Below, in pieces: positions 8,403 through 17,989 of a stretch of DNA of 28,017 nucleotides. Each line of letters begins with the position of its first letter. The stretch's first letter is position 1. This DNA comes from an uncultured Holophagaceae bacterium (GTDB lineage Bacteria; Acidobacteriota; Holophagae; Holophagales; Holophagaceae). Position numbers and translations under genes: made by a program. Location: positions 1 to 28,017 of the forward strand of contig CAIYNT010000195.1 in NCBI GenBank assembly GCA_903927605.1, read 5' to 3'. Under the pieces are notes generated by a model. It was not told the origin of the DNA and did no database searches. It worked only from the letters and a program-made list of their open reading frames with translations.

Positions 8403-9040
8403 GCTGGACACGCGAGCAGATCGCCCAGCGGGCGGCCCAGGAAGTCGAGGACGGCTTCTACGTCAACCTGGGGATCGGCATGCCGACCCTGGTGGCCAAC
8501 TACATCCCGGAAGGCAAGCGGGTCGTGTTTCAGTCCGAGAACGGCCTGCTGGGGATCGGTCCTTATCCCACTGAGGCAGAGCTGGATCCCGACCTGATCA
8601 ATGCCGGCAAGGAGACCGTCACCATGGCTCCCGGCGCAGCCCTGTTCAGCAGTGCCGAGTCCTTTGCCATGATCCGGGGCGGTCACATCAACCTGGCGAT
8701 CCTCGGGGCCATGGAGGTCTCGGCCGACGGCGACCTGGCCAACTGGGTCATCCCCGGCAAGATGGTCAAGGGGATGGGGGGGGCCATGGACCTGGTGAAT
8801 GGGGCCCGCCGGATCGTGGTGATCATGGATCACGTCAACAAACAGGGCGAGCCGAAGATCCTCAAGCACTGCTCCCTGCCGTTGACCGGACGGAAGGTGG
8901 TGAACCGGATCATCTCCGACAAGGCGGTCCTGGACGTCACGGAGCATGGTTTGCTGCTGGTGGAGCTGGCCCCCGGGGAAACGGTGGACGGCATCCGTGC
9001 CGGCACAGAACCGCCGCTGATAGTTGCGCCTGGCTTGTAA
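8399..9040 (+). CDS. scoB: 3-oxoacid CoA-transferase, subunit B
   Basis: The 213-residue beta subunit supplies the catalytic glutamate that forms the glutamyl-CoA thioester. This is Glu47 in [12 protein letters not shown], just after the [15 protein letters not shown] motif (about residues 25-39). Further family blocks are [19 protein letters not shown] and [16 protein letters not shown]. Length is normal for ScoB/AtoA. The gene starts at the ATGA overlapping the end of subunit A, so the heterodimer or heterotetramer subunits are co-translated. It is the last gene of this short operon; only a weak 5-bp hairpin (9046-9060) without a T-run follows, so no clear terminator is seen. A 1.46-kb gene-poor stretch lies downstream. 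Confidence 0.93.
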   Translation: MSWTREQIAQRAAQEVEDGFYVNLGIGMPTLVANYIPEGKRVVFQSENGLLGIGPYPTEAELDPDLINAGKETVTMAPGAALFSSAESFAMIRGGHINLAILGAMEVSADGDLANWVIPGKMVKGMGGAMDLVNGARRIVVIMDHVNKQGEPKILKHCSLPLTGRKVVNRIISDKAVLDVTEHGLLLVELAPGETVDGIRAGTEPPLIVAPGL

Positions 9041-9192
9041 GGTCAGCCATAAGAAATGGCGTGAGATGAACTGCTCCAATCAGGTGCGAGGCGCATTAGA
9101 CTTTACGGGACCGCATCTTCTGAGGCTAGATTCACTGGATGGGATCGTAGCCCCATGACGCACCCTACAACCGATCACTCCCGCTGGTACTC

Positions 9193-9872
9193 ATGGGCCT
9201 GTGTTTGGTGCTGGGGATGGCCTGCAAATGCCCAGAGACCGCGGTCCGCGAACGCCCGGTCCAGCGTGTGGAACTCATCCAAACGGTAAATGGCATGACT
9301 CCTGAGGAGGAAAGGGCCGTGTTGGCCCAATTGGTCGAGAGATTGGGCCTTCCAACCGATTCGTCGGCACAGACGGCAGAGCCCATTCGTGTCTTCCGCC
9401 TCACACTGAGCGGCAGACCTGACTCGATGATGGGACGGGGGCTCGGAAGTACCTGCTTGGTCTCCACTGGCCTAGGGGTCCTGGCGGGTGCTCTGCTTCC
9501 CTGTGTAGGGGGGCGGTATGGGCCACCTGGAGATCCGCGGCCATCGCCGCAGGCGCCGGGGGTCTTCTGGGCTTGGGGTACGGCCCCACCTGGTACAGGC
9601 ACAATGAGGCCCCTCCAGCAACAGATGGGCTACCTTCCCTGGGACTTCACCGCGGAGTGGGAGGTCTTGGAACGCAGATCAAGGCTCGCAGACAAAGTGG
9701 TGGCCCGCAGCGGGAATGTTCCTCCCTTCTTTGGTCATCGACACCCATTCTGGACCTGAAGCCCTACTTGAAACCTCTGCCCGCAGAGTCTCGAAGCGAG
9801 GCCGATGTCAGGCAGACCAGTCTGAAGGCCTACATCGAAGCTCTGGGAATGCACCTCCAGAAGAAGGGTTGA
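9193..9872 (+). pseudogene. Frameshifted relic of a small lipoprotein/membrane protein gene
   Basis: No family is recognised. A protein-like frame begins at ATG 9193 with a hydrophobic start ending in GMACKC (a poor lipobox). A helical segment with TPEEERAVLAQLVERLGLP follows, then a hydrophobic stretch ending near a run of six G at 9508-9513. Protein-like sequence then continues in the -1 frame (GAVWATWRSAAIAAGAGGLL, then GYGPTWYRHNE). It returns to the first frame around 9610-9720 (WDFTAEWEVLERRSRLADK), and ends in the -1 frame with LKPYLKPLPAESRSEADVRQ and a stop at 9870-9872. At least three frame changes imply a decayed gene, or sequence errors beginning at the G-run. No good ribosome binding site precedes 9193. 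Confidence 0.4.
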
Positions 9873-9943
9873 ACTATCTACCCCCTCTTCTCCGGATCCA
9901 AATCCGATGTGGGAGAGGCACCGTTCAATGGTCGTAGAGTCGA

Positions 9944-9962
9944 GGGGACCTCCGAGGTCCCC
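9944..9962. terminator. Short perfect hairpin after the relic gene
   Basis: GGGGACCTC and GAGGTCCCC form a near-continuous palindrome about 70 bases past the relic's stop. The stem is strong, but no T-run follows on either strand, so a terminator role is only possible. Confidence 0.25.
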
Positions 9963-10030
9963 CCTGTCTCAAAGCCATATAGCTCCTCCGACAAGGATGT
10001 TTTCCCGGATCCCCATGGTGGAATTTGAAC

Positions 10031-10107
10031 TGCCTGCCTCCCCTCCTCAAGGGCGTTGGTTTGGGCGGTTCCAGCAGTTTCCCCAGAGGGATAACCAGAG
10101 GCAGGCA
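10031..10107. repeat. Long-loop inverted repeat resembling a dispersed intergenic repeat
   Basis: TGCCTGCCTC (10031-10040) and its exact complement GAGGCAGGCA (10098-10107) bracket a 57-base loop that contains shorter complementary blocks (CCCTCCTCAAGGG and CCCCAGAGGG). When translated, the block gives the Pro/Leu/Lys/Gly-rich nonsense (LPPLLKG, PTPLRRGG) that is familiar from dispersed intergenic repeats annotated as false proteins in many genomes. The resemblance is from memory; a genome-wide copy count would decide it. Confidence 0.4.
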
Positions 10108-10422
10108 GCAGAGTTGGAATCGCCCATTTTTTAAAAGAAGCCGACCATTTTCAAGCAAGACTCCCCAAGGTGTGGATCCGGTTGCAGGGCTATGTAATAA
10201 ATGCTTGATGCCTGATGAATGTCCTCGTTTGGAGCAACCAAGGGTGGAAATAAAAGGGTGTGCCCAGCCCCCCCGATGTCAAGAAATGTTAGTTAAATTA
10301 ATACGTTATACCTGGCATGAATATTTCTCGCCCTGTGCCCATGGCACCGCACCATCGATTAAGGATGGCGATTGTTAAGGGTAATCCCTCGCTGCCCCCA
10401 ATATGGGAACGTCCGATCAACA

Positions 10423-10453
10423 GAGATGAAGTCCGCAATATGGCCTTCATCTC
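10423..10453 (-). terminator. Candidate terminator hairpin downstream of the dioxygenase gene
   Basis: GAGATGAAG (10423-10431) and CTTCATCTC (10445-10453) are perfect complements around a 13-base loop, about 50 bases past the end of the dioxygenase reading frame on the minus strand. The following minus-strand bases (TGTTGAT) are only weakly T-rich, so confidence is low. Confidence 0.3.
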
Positions 10454-10503
10454 CTTCAGGGTCGGTTGAGGGAGGGGCCCCGGTCGAGGGAACAGGGGCG
10501 GCG

Positions 10504-11613
10504 TTAGAGGACGCCCCTCTTTTTCTGGTCCAATTCAATGGAGTCGTATAGGGCCTGGAAGTTGCCCTCGCCAAAGCCCATGTTCCCCCGCCGCTGGATG
10601 ATCTCGAAGAACAGGGGCCCGAGCTGGTCCTCGGTGAAGATCTGCAGCAGGTAGCCGCTCTCGTCGCCGTCGATCTGGACGCCCAGCTCTTTGACGGTGT
10701 TCAGTGCTTCGCGCACGGAATAGCCGTCCCGTGACGCTCGTTCCGGGAGCAATTCGTAATAGGTATCCGGGACGCGGAGGAACTTGAAGCCCTGGGCTTG
10801 CAGGGTGCGAAGGGTATGGAAGATGTCGTTGGTGGACATGGCGATGTGCTGCACACCCTGTCCGTGGTGGCGGTTCACGTACTCCTGCACTTGGCTCTTC
10901 TTGTCCGTCGGCTGGTTGATGGGGATGATCACCTGGTTGTTGGCGCTCTGCACGACTTTGGAATCCAGACCCGTGCCCAGGGCGCCGCGGATGTGGAACT
11001 CCCGGGTGACCACGAAACCGTAGACCCGCTTGTAGAAGTCCACGAGGGTGTCCATCTCGGCAGGGCCCACATTGTTGGTGAGGTGGTCCACGCGCACCAG
11101 CCCGGGATCGCAGAGGGCGGGGGCGGGGTCAGGGACGAGGCCCGGCCAGAAGGCCCCCGGCTCGCCCTTCCGCTCCACCAGGAAGTTCCAGACGTCGCCC
11201 ACGCCACGGATGGCGGCGAAGCGGATGGTGCCGCCGTCCAGGGCATGGGTCTGGGGCTCCAGCATGATCTGGGCGTGCTGAGACTGGGCTTGGATCAGGG
11301 CCGTCTCCAGGTTCTCCACGGCGAAATTGAGGGCGCAAACGCCTTCACCGTGAGCCTGGGAGTAACGCCCAGCCGGATGGGTGGTGTCCGCCTCGAAGAT
11401 CAGAATGTCCATGCGCTGCTGCCGCAGGTGGACGAGGCGACCCCAGGGGTGCGTCCCGCCGGCGAAACGCGCGAAGCCCAGGCGCCGGTAGAGGGACTCC
11501 AGGCGCTCGATGGAGCCGGTCAGCTGGAAGTGGTCGATGTGGCTCAGGCCCATCGGATTGGTGGCAGATTTCCCGTCCCTTGGGGCGCTGAGAGCGAAGC
11601 TGAGCATGGACAT
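10504..11613 (-). CDS. hpd: 4-hydroxyphenylpyruvate dioxygenase
   Basis: The 369-residue cytoplasmic non-haem iron enzyme converts 4-hydroxyphenylpyruvate and O2 to homogentisate and CO2 in tyrosine breakdown. It has two vicinal-oxygen-chelate domains. The degenerate N-terminal one begins at SHIDHFQL (about residue 24), and the catalytic one begins at VDHLTNNV. The iron ligands are His177 (VDHL), His256 (GVQHIAM) and Glu337 (PLFFEIIQR). Conserved neighbours such as the GFGEGNF C-terminal lid segment (346-352) are intact. Length is normal for bacterial HPPD. The start at 11613 has a GGGG-containing site upstream; an ATG two codons later is also possible. A perfect palindrome lies about 82 bases upstream. 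No homogentisate dioxygenase or maleylacetoacetate isomerase gene is adjacent. It follows infB on the same strand, but a strong terminator separates them. Confidence 0.96.
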   Translation of the reverse strand: MSMLSFALSAPRDGKSATNPMGLSHIDHFQLTGSIERLESLYRRLGFARFAGGTHPWGRLVHLRQQRMDILIFEADTTHPAGRYSQAHGEGVCALNFAVENLETALIQAQSQHAQIMLEPQTHALDGGTIRFAAIRGVGDVWNFLVERKGEPGAFWPGLVPDPAPALCDPGLVRVDHLTNNVGPAEMDTLVDFYKRVYGFVVTREFHIRGALGTGLDSKVVQSANNQVIIPINQPTDKKSQVQEYVNRHHGQGVQHIAMSTNDIFHTLRTLQAQGFKFLRVPDTYYELLPERASRDGYSVREALNTVKELGVQIDGDESGYLLQIFTEDQLGPLFFEIIQRRGNMGFGEGNFQALYDSIELDQKKRGVL

Positions 11614-11695
11614 GGCAGATCCCCAAGAAGAATCGGTTCACCAGTGTGCCAGTGCAAGAGGCGACGAGGGTCAATGAATGAATGTTTACCCTCTT

Positions 11696-11714
11696 GTATT
11701 CAATATTTGAATAC
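11696..11714. promoter_or_regulatory. Perfect 8-3-8 palindrome upstream of hpd, operator candidate
   Basis: GTATTCAA-TAT-TTGAATAC is an exact inverted repeat in the hpd leader. On the minus strand a TTGACT (-35-like, 11720-11725) lies just upstream, so the palindrome would cover the spacer and -10 region of an hpd promoter, a typical repressor position. No clear -10 is seen. The regulator is not in the window. Confidence 0.5.
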
Positions 11715-11743
11715 CATTGAGTCAAATATCGATGAGAATGGAA

Positions 11744-11766
11744 ACGGGCCCGCTTCGCGGGCCCGT
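11744..11766 (-). terminator. Rho-independent terminator of the rimP-nusA-infB operon
   Basis: ACGGGCCCGC and GCGGGCCCGT form a perfect 10-bp GC-rich stem with a three-base loop, about 30 bases after the infB stop on the minus strand. The following minus-strand bases (TTCCATTCTC) are pyrimidine-rich. It separates infB from hpd transcription. Confidence 0.75.
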
Positions 11767-11795
11767 GAGTGATCTGCGCCAAGCCCAGATCGGGA

Positions 11796-14700
11796 CTAGG
11801 TCAGGCTGGTGGCGACCACCTTCTCCTTGCTGAAGAACTCGAGGAGGTCGCCTTCCTTCAGCTCGTCGTAGCCATCGAGGGCGATGCCGCAGTCGAGGCC
11901 ATTCTTCACCTCGGACACGTCCTCCTTGAAGCGCTTGAGGCTCTTCAGGGCGCCTTCGAATAGGACCTCTTCGCCGCGCTTCACACGCACCTTGAAGGCC
12001 TTTTGGACCTTGCCCTCGGTGACGAAGGATCCGGCGATGACGGTGCGGCCGATCTTGAAGAGCTGACGTACTTCGGCCTGACCGTGGACGGTCTCCTTCT
12101 CGGTAGCGTCGAGCATGCCGACCATGGCCTGTTCAATCTCCTCGGTCACCTTGTAGATGATGTCGTGGAAGCGCAGATCCACACCCTCTTCCCGGGCCAG
12201 TTCCTCGGTCTTCTTCTCTGCCTTGGTGTGGAAGCCGATGATGGTGGCCTTGGACGCTTCGGCGAGCAGCACGTCGTTCTCTGTGACGGTGCCGGCGGCG
12301 CTGTGGATGATGCGCACGCGCACCTTGTCGGTACTGAGGCGCTCCAACTGGCCCACCAACGATTCCACCGAGCCCTGGGTGTCGGCCTTGATGATGAGCG
12401 CGAGTTCCTTGACCTGGCCATCCTTGATGGTGCTGAACAGGGTCTCCAGGGTGGCGCGCTGCTTCTGATGGGCCGCCTGCTTGGCCTTCTCTTGGCGGAA
12501 GGTCGCAATGGTGCGGGCCTTGCCTTCGTCCTCGACCACCTGGAAGTTGTCGCCAGCACTGGGCACTTCCTCGAAACCGAGGATCTGCACGGCACTGGAG
12601 GGACCCACTTCGGTGACCTTGCGGCCCAGGTCGTCAAACATGGCGCGGACGCGCCCCATGGTGGCACCGGCCACGAAGATGTCGCCGGCCTTCAGAGTGC
12701 CGCGCTGCACGAGCACCGTGGCCACGGGACCGCGGCCCCGGTCCAGGCGGCCCTCGATGATGGAGCCGGCGGCGGGGCAGTCATAGACGGCCTTCAGTTC
12801 CTTCATGTCCGCCACGAGGAGGATGGTTTCCAGCAGCTCGTCGAGGCCCTGTTGGGTCTTGGCGCTTACGAGGACCGCGGGCACATCGCCGCCGTAGGCT
12901 TCCGTCTGAACGCTGTGCTGGAGCAGGCCCTGCTGGACCTTGTCCGGATTGGCGCCGGGCTTGTCGATCTTGTTGACCGCCACTACCAAAGGCACATCCG
13001 CGGCCTTGGCGTGATTGATGGACTCGACGGTCTGGGGCATGACGCCATCGTCCGCAGCCACCACCAGGATCGCGATGTCCGTGACCTTAGCGCCCCGGGC
13101 GCGCATCTTGGTGAAGGCTTCGTGACCGGGAGTATCCAGGAAGACCACTTGGCGCATTAGTCCAGTATTTGGATCCTTCACATCCACGTGGTAGGCACCC
13201 ACATGTTGGGTGATGCCACCGGCTTCACCCGCCGCCACCTTGGTCTTGCGGATGGCGTCGAGCAGCGAGGTCTTGCCGTGGTCGACGTGGCCCATGATGG
13301 TGACCACCGGAGGCCGGGGCAGTTTCTCGCCCTGCACCTCGCCGGATTCGTCCGCCATGATCTGGACATCCTCCTCGAAGGTGACGATGTCCGCCAGGAA
13401 CCCGAACTCGCGGGCGATGTCCTTGGCCATCTCGGTGTCGAGTGGCTGGTTGATGGTGGCGAAGATGCCGCGGTGGAGCAGCTTGGCGACCACATCCTTT
13501 GCCGGGCGGCTGCACTTCTCAGCGAGTTCCTTGACAGTCACGCCCTCGGAGAGCATGACGATGCCGATCTCTTCCTCGATGTACTCGCTGGCCACCTGCT
13601 GGGCGCGGGACCGGGGCTGGCGGAGCTTCAGGTCGAGCTCCTCCTCCTTGCTCCGGACGTAGCCGCCCTTCTTCTTCTTGCCGCCCTGGTGATTGCCGCG
13701 ACCGGGGCCCTTCTGGCTGTTGGGATCGATGGGGCCGGTGGCAGGTATGGAAGGACCGCGGCCGGGACCGCCGGGGCGGGAACCCATGCCAGGGCGACCA
13801 GGGCCGCCGGGACGTCCGCCGGGACCGCTGGGACGTCCACCGGGACCACCGGGGCGTCCGCCAGGACCGCCGGGTCCGCCGGGGCGTGCACCCGGACCGC
13901 TAGGCCGGACGCCGCCAGCAGGACGAGCCTGGGGCAGCTGGATGTAGCGGGCGGGTTCATTGGACCGTGGTGCGGGGGCCGGTGTGTCCGAGGTCTTGAT
14001 GCGGCTGAAGCCCTGGTCCGTCCGCATCTCGTTGATGGCGGGCGGAATGTAGGGGCGCCGAGTGGGTGTGGGCACGATGGGTTCGTGTCGTACCTCGCCA
14101 CGACCGGTGTTGGTGGCCATCTGGAGGACAGCCTTCTCCTTCTGCGGCATGCCGGAACGCTGGACATGGCTCGGAGACTGGCCGGGACGCTGGACGATGG
14201 GTCGTGCACCAGCTTCGGGGCGGGGACCGGAGGCCGATGCCGAGGTCGGATTCGGGCCCGGACCGGAGGTCTGGGCTGGCCGCTGGGGCGCTGGACCGGA
14301 GGGGCGGGCCGGCGGCAGCTGGATGTAGCGGGCGGGCTTATCCTCGCGGGGGGCGGGTGCGGGTGAGGTCGTGGAGACCTTGAGCCTGGAGAAGCTGTCC
14401 TGGGGGGCCTCAGGAGGTGCCGGTGGCACGGCCTTCACGGGCGCGACAGCGGTCGGAGGCTCGGCCATGGGGGTCTCGAATGCTGCGGATGGGGGAGGCG
14501 GTTGGGGAGCCTCGAAGGTGGCGGCCTCCTTCCCGGACGCAGGCTCGGTTGGAACTTCGGGCTCGGGCTTCGGCTCGGCCTTCTTCACCAGCATGGCAGG
14601 AGTAGGCTTGGGAGCCTCGGGCTGGGACTCGGGTTTGACTTCAACCTTGGACTCACCGGGAGAGGCAGGGTGGGTGGAACCCTTGACCACCCTCACGGCG

Positions 14701-14906
14701 GTGGAGGGCTTGTGCAGGGCGAGGGGAGGAGCTTCGTGCTCCCCCTTGGTCTTGCCCTGGAAGCTCCGGCGCAGTTGATCCGCCTGGTCATCGGTGAGGT
14801 TGGAGCTGTGGCTCTTCCCTTGGAGGCCCAGACGCTTCTCACAGGCCTCGATGACCTCCTGATTGGCGACTCCGAGCTCTTTGGCGAGTTGGTTGATACG
14901 CAGCAT
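11796..14906 (-). CDS. infB: Translation initiation factor IF-2
   Basis: The 1036-residue GTPase brings initiator tRNA to the 30S subunit. The N-terminus [20 protein letters not shown] is the IF2_N domain. A long Pro/Ala/Arg/Gly linker covers about residues 60-410, including a Gly-Pro-Arg run at about 326-385 and two copies of a block centred on PARYIQLP (near 191 and 318). A second IF2_N-like domain follows ([22 protein letters not shown]). The G domain has G1 GHVDHGKT at 539-546, [18 protein letters not shown] and [12 protein letters not shown]. Domains II, III and the tRNA-binding C2 domain complete it. The start at 14906 follows GAGGT by about ten bases. It is the third gene of rimP-nusA-infB, 57 bp after nusA. 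rbfA and truB, which often follow infB, are absent; a terminator comes next instead. Confidence 0.98.
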   Translation of the reverse strand: MLRINQLAKELGVANQEVIEACEKRLGLQGKSHSSNLTDDQADQLRRSFQGKTKGEHEAPPLALHKPSTAVRVVKGSTHPASPGESKVEVKPESQPEAPKPTPAMLVKKAEPKPEPEVPTEPASGKEAATFEAPQPPPPSAAFETPMAEPPTAVAPVKAVPPAPPEAPQDSFSRLKVSTTSPAPAPREDKPARYIQLPPARPSGPAPQRPAQTSGPGPNPTSASASGPRPEAGARPIVQRPGQSPSHVQRSGMPQKEKAVLQMATNTGRGEVRHEPIVPTPTRRPYIPPAINEMRTDQGFSRIKTSDTPAPAPRSNEPARYIQLPQARPAGGVRPSGPGARPGGPGGPGGRPGGPGGRPSGPGGRPGGPGRPGMGSRPGGPGRGPSIPATGPIDPNSQKGPGRGNHQGGKKKKGGYVRSKEEELDLKLRQPRSRAQQVASEYIEEEIGIVMLSEGVTVKELAEKCSRPAKDVVAKLLHRGIFATINQPLDTEMAKDIAREFGFLADIVTFEEDVQIMADESGEVQGEKLPRPPVVTIMGHVDHGKTSLLDAIRKTKVAAGEAGGITQHVGAYHVDVKDPNTGLMRQVVFLDTPGHEAFTKMRARGAKVTDIAILVVAADDGVMPQTVESINHAKAADVPLVVAVNKIDKPGANPDKVQQGLLQHSVQTEAYGGDVPAVLVSAKTQQGLDELLETILLVADMKELKAVYDCPAAGSIIEGRLDRGRGPVATVLVQRGTLKAGDIFVAGATMGRVRAMFDDLGRKVTEVGPSSAVQILGFEEVPSAGDNFQVVEDEGKARTIATFRQEKAKQAAHQKQRATLETLFSTIKDGQVKELALIIKADTQGSVESLVGQLERLSTDKVRVRIIHSAAGTVTENDVLLAEASKATIIGFHTKAEKKTEELAREEGVDLRFHDIIYKVTEEIEQAMVGMLDATEKETVHGQAEVRQLFKIGRTVIAGSFVTEGKVQKAFKVRVKRGEEVLFEGALKSLKRFKEDVSEVKNGLDCGIALDGYDELKEGDLLEFFSKEKVVATSLT

Positions 14907-14963
14907 GTAAGCGGACTACCTCGGCCTGGGTGTGGGAAACGGGAAGGGCTGCAGGACTACAGC

Positions 14964-16286
14964 CTACTCCCCGAAGTGAGCCTGTACGGCATCGATGAGA
15001 CGGAAGGCCAGATCCTGGTCCATGCCTTCCACCTGCATGAGCTGCTCGGCAGTGACAGTGTAAAGGGATTTGGCGCTGGGATAACCTGCATTGGCCAGAC
15101 GATCGGCGAGGGCGGCGTCCAGACCCTCCACCTGGAGCGTGTCCAGAAGGGTGGAGGCGGGAGCTTCTTCGACTGGAACTGTCTCGGCACTGATGGCGGG
15201 AAGGGCCATGCCCATGGCGACCTCGGCCTCGCGCCGCTTGTCGCCCTCGCTGCGGACATCGATGTTCCAGCCGGTGAGCTTGGCGGCGAGGCGGACGTTC
15301 TGGCCCCGCTTGCCGATGGCGACGCTGAGCTGCTCGTCATCCACCACCACCTCGACGCGCCGGCTCTCGGGATCGCCCAGGTTCACGCGGATGGCCTTGG
15401 CGGGGTTCAGGGCGTTGGCGATGAACTGGGCCGCGTCATCGGAGTAGCGGACGATGTCGATCTTCTCGTTCTTGAGCTCGCGGATGATGGCCTGCACGCG
15501 GCTACCCTTGAGGCCCACGCAGGCACCCACGGGATCCACATCTGGGTCGAGGCTGTGGACGGCCACCTTGGCGCGGTCGCCGGCCTCCCGGACGCAATTG
15601 CGGATGACCACGGTACCGTCGTGGATCTCGGGCACTTCGTTTTCAAAGAGCTTAATGAGCAGCCGCGGATCGGTGCGGCTCACCTGCACCTGGGGATCCT
15701 TGGCGCTGCGATCCACACTCACGATCACGACCTTGATGCGCTGGCCCTTGTCGAAGCGGTCGCCACGGAGGGCCTCGTTGCGGCGCAGCATGGACTCGAC
15801 GCGGTCGATCTCGAGAATGATGGCACTCTTCTCGAAGCGCTTGACCTCGGCCACGACCACCTCGCCGATGCGACCTGCGAATTCAGTAAAGATGCGCTCC
15901 CGTTCGGCTTCGCGGACCTTCTGCACCAGCACCTGCTTGGCAGCCTGGGCAGCGATGCGGCCGAGTTGGCTGGTGTCCTGGGGCAGCCAGAGGGTGTCCC
16001 CCTCGGCGGCGTCCGGATTCAGCTGCTGGGCCTCGGTGAGGCTGATCTCCAGATCTTCTTCCTCGACCTCGGCCACCACCTGCTTCAGGGCGTAGACATG
16101 GAACTCGCCGGTTTCCCGATCCATCTGGGCCTGGAAGTTGCCATAGAAATCCTGGGCGTTGAAGAACTTGTCCGCGGCCTTCGCCAGGGCTTCTTCCACC
16201 GCCGCGAAGACGTCTTCTTCAGGGATGCCCTTCTCGGCAGCGATCATCTTCACGCTGTCGAAAAAGGTGGTTGCCACGTTTGCCAT
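14964..16286 (-). CDS. nusA: Transcription termination/antitermination factor NusA
   Basis: The 440-residue RNA polymerase-binding factor modulates pausing, termination and antitermination. Its N-terminal domain (from MANVATTFFDSVKMIAAEKG) binds polymerase. An S1 domain spans about residues 130-200 (GEVVVAEVKRFEKSAIILEI). Two KH domains follow, containing DPVGACVGLKGSRVQAII and QLSVAIGKRGQNVRLAAKLT. The tail has one helix-hairpin-helix-like repeat (LQVEGLDAALADRLANAGY and VEGMDQDLAFRLIDA). The total is shorter than the 495 residues of the E. coli protein but normal for bacteria with a reduced C-terminus. The ATG at 16286 lies one base after the rimP stop, and its GAGGAGG site sits inside the end of rimP, indicating translational coupling. 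Confidence 0.98.
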   Translation of the reverse strand: MANVATTFFDSVKMIAAEKGIPEEDVFAAVEEALAKAADKFFNAQDFYGNFQAQMDRETGEFHVYALKQVVAEVEEEDLEISLTEAQQLNPDAAEGDTLWLPQDTSQLGRIAAQAAKQVLVQKVREAERERIFTEFAGRIGEVVVAEVKRFEKSAIILEIDRVESMLRRNEALRGDRFDKGQRIKVVIVSVDRSAKDPQVQVSRTDPRLLIKLFENEVPEIHDGTVVIRNCVREAGDRAKVAVHSLDPDVDPVGACVGLKGSRVQAIIRELKNEKIDIVRYSDDAAQFIANALNPAKAIRVNLGDPESRRVEVVVDDEQLSVAIGKRGQNVRLAAKLTGWNIDVRSEGDKRREAEVAMGMALPAISAETVPVEEAPASTLLDTLQVEGLDAALADRLANAGYPSAKSLYTVTAEQLMQVEGMDQDLAFRLIDAVQAHFGE

Positions 16287-16287
16287 A

Positions 16288-16857
16288 TCAGGCCTCCTCG
16301 TTCTCGACAGCGCTTGTCTCTACGCCACCGGCATCAGGGAATTCAGTCAAACAGGCGGCCAGTTGCTTGGGCCGCGGGGTCTTGTCCTCGTCGAAGGGTG
16401 CCAATCGCGCCTTCTGGACTGCTTCAAGGGGGACGGTCTTGAGCACACCGTCCTCCTCGAGGGTGATGTTGTTTTCCATGACGGGGCCGATCCAGCCCTT
16501 GAAGCGCTTCTGGCCATTGATGGGCGCAGCCGTCTGAACCCGGCAGAGCCTTCCCGCGAAGCGGCGGAAGTGATCGGCCTTGACCAGGGGGCGTTCCATG
16601 CCAGGGCTGCTGACTTCCACGCCGAGCTTCTCTCGGAGGTCCGGGAATTCCACGTCCATCCAGAGCAGCAGGCCTTCATGGGCGGTGGTGCAGTCGTCAA
16701 GGGTGACCTTGCGGTGGCTGGTCTCGGCATCGAGATGGTCGATGTAGAGGCGCAGCACCTCATCCTTACCTTCGCGGGCAGTCTCCAGGTGCACCAGCTC
16801 ATAGCCCAGCAGGGCCAGTTGGCGCTCGAGGGGAAGCTGTACCTTCTTCAGATCCAA
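16288..16857 (-). CDS. rimP: Ribosome maturation factor RimP
   Basis: The protein, about 189 residues, helps assemble the 30S subunit. The N-terminal domain has the family block ALLGYELVHLETAREGKDEVLRLYID (read as LLGYELVHLE then VLRLYIDH), followed by CTTAHEGLLLWMD and the YLEVSSPG-type motif as VEVSSPGMERPL. An SH3-like C-terminal domain follows (RFAGRLCRV to KTVPLEAVQKARL). A TTG at 16857 is chosen as start: GGAG lies five bases upstream and the resulting MDLKKVQLPLE fits the family. A longer ATG start at 16929 would translate through a terminator-like hairpin and adds sequence unlike RimP. It heads the rimP-nusA-infB operon and its stop is one base from the nusA start. Confidence 0.93.
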   Translation of the reverse strand: MDLKKVQLPLERQLALLGYELVHLETAREGKDEVLRLYIDHLDAETSHRKVTLDDCTTAHEGLLLWMDVEFPDLREKLGVEVSSPGMERPLVKADHFRRFAGRLCRVQTAAPINGQKRFKGWIGPVMENNITLEEDGVLKTVPLEAVQKARLAPFDEDKTPRPKQLAACLTEFPDAGGVETSAVENEEA

Positions 16858-16877
16858 TGCAACTCCGGGGGGACAAC

Positions 16878-16900
16878 AAAAAAGGTGGGCCGAACCCACC
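16878..16900 (-). terminator. Leader terminator (attenuator) of rimP-nusA-infB
   Basis: On the minus strand GGTGGG-TTCGG-CCCACC is followed directly by six T (16883-16878), a compact intrinsic terminator. It lies between the predicted promoter and the rimP ribosome binding site, which starts 11 bases later. No minus-strand gene lies upstream, because folD is divergent, so it cannot be the end of another transcript. An attenuation role is the natural reading. NusA-dependent attenuation of the homologous operon is, as I recall, described in Bacillus subtilis. Confidence 0.7.
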
Positions 16901-16946
16901 CAGTCTTGGCACCCGAGTCGGGCAGCCATGGCCGAATTGACCTTGG

Positions 16947-16975
16947 AGTCTATCGCCTTTTGCCTGGAACCTCAA
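16947..16975 (-). promoter_or_regulatory. Sigma-70-type promoter candidate for rimP-nusA-infB
   Basis: On the minus strand TTGAGG (16975-16970) and TAGACT (16952-16947) are separated by exactly 17 bases. This predicts a leader of roughly 80 bases that includes the terminator hairpin at 16900-16878. The match is four of six bases in each box. Confidence 0.5.
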
Positions 16976-17037
16976 GGCAGGAGAATTGTTGGTGAGGACG
17001 TCCGGTTCCATGGGTTTCAATAGAGGAAGGGGGATTC

Positions 17038-17952
<915 letters not shown>

Positions 17953-17989
17953 ACTGCCGTCTGACCCCCGGGTTTCATCCGGAGGGTGG

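Larger units (their letters stand above)
9041..10503. other. Gene-poor interval between convergent genes
   Basis: This 1.46-kb stretch separates the CoA-transferase and dioxygenase genes, which point toward each other. No intact gene is convincing. It holds a frame-hopping relic (9193-9872), a short perfect hairpin (9944-9962), a palindromic repeat-like block (10031-10107), an AT-richer patch (about 10190-10340, unlike the GC-rich surroundings) and a 9-bp inverted repeat (10423-10453). The base composition and broken frames suggest a site where DNA has been inserted and decayed. Confidence 0.6.

Noticed and set aside
10000..10060. tRNA-like T-loop (GTTCAAATTC on the minus strand)
   Set aside because: The flanking bases do not pair as a T-stem and no acceptor, D or anticodon arm can be formed around it.
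10025..10378. 117-codon plus-strand open frame in the gene-poor gap
   Set aside because: The translation is the Pro/Leu/Lys/Gly nonsense typical of intergenic repeats; it crosses the AT-richer patch and has no ribosome binding site.
13188..14366. Long plus-strand open frame opposite infB
   Set aside because: It is the complement of the Gly/Pro/Arg-rich linker of IF-2 and GC-rich codons leave no stops; the translation is low-complexity and matches no family, while IF-2 is certain.
14502..16442. 646-codon plus-strand open frame opposite nusA and parts of infB and rimP
   Set aside because: It spans two gene boundaries on the other strand and has no recognisable domain; a typical antisense shadow in GC-rich DNA.
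16858..16929. Longer ATG start for rimP at 16929
   Set aside because: The added 24 residues are unlike RimP and their codons form the leader terminator; the TTG at 16857 has a well-placed GGAG.
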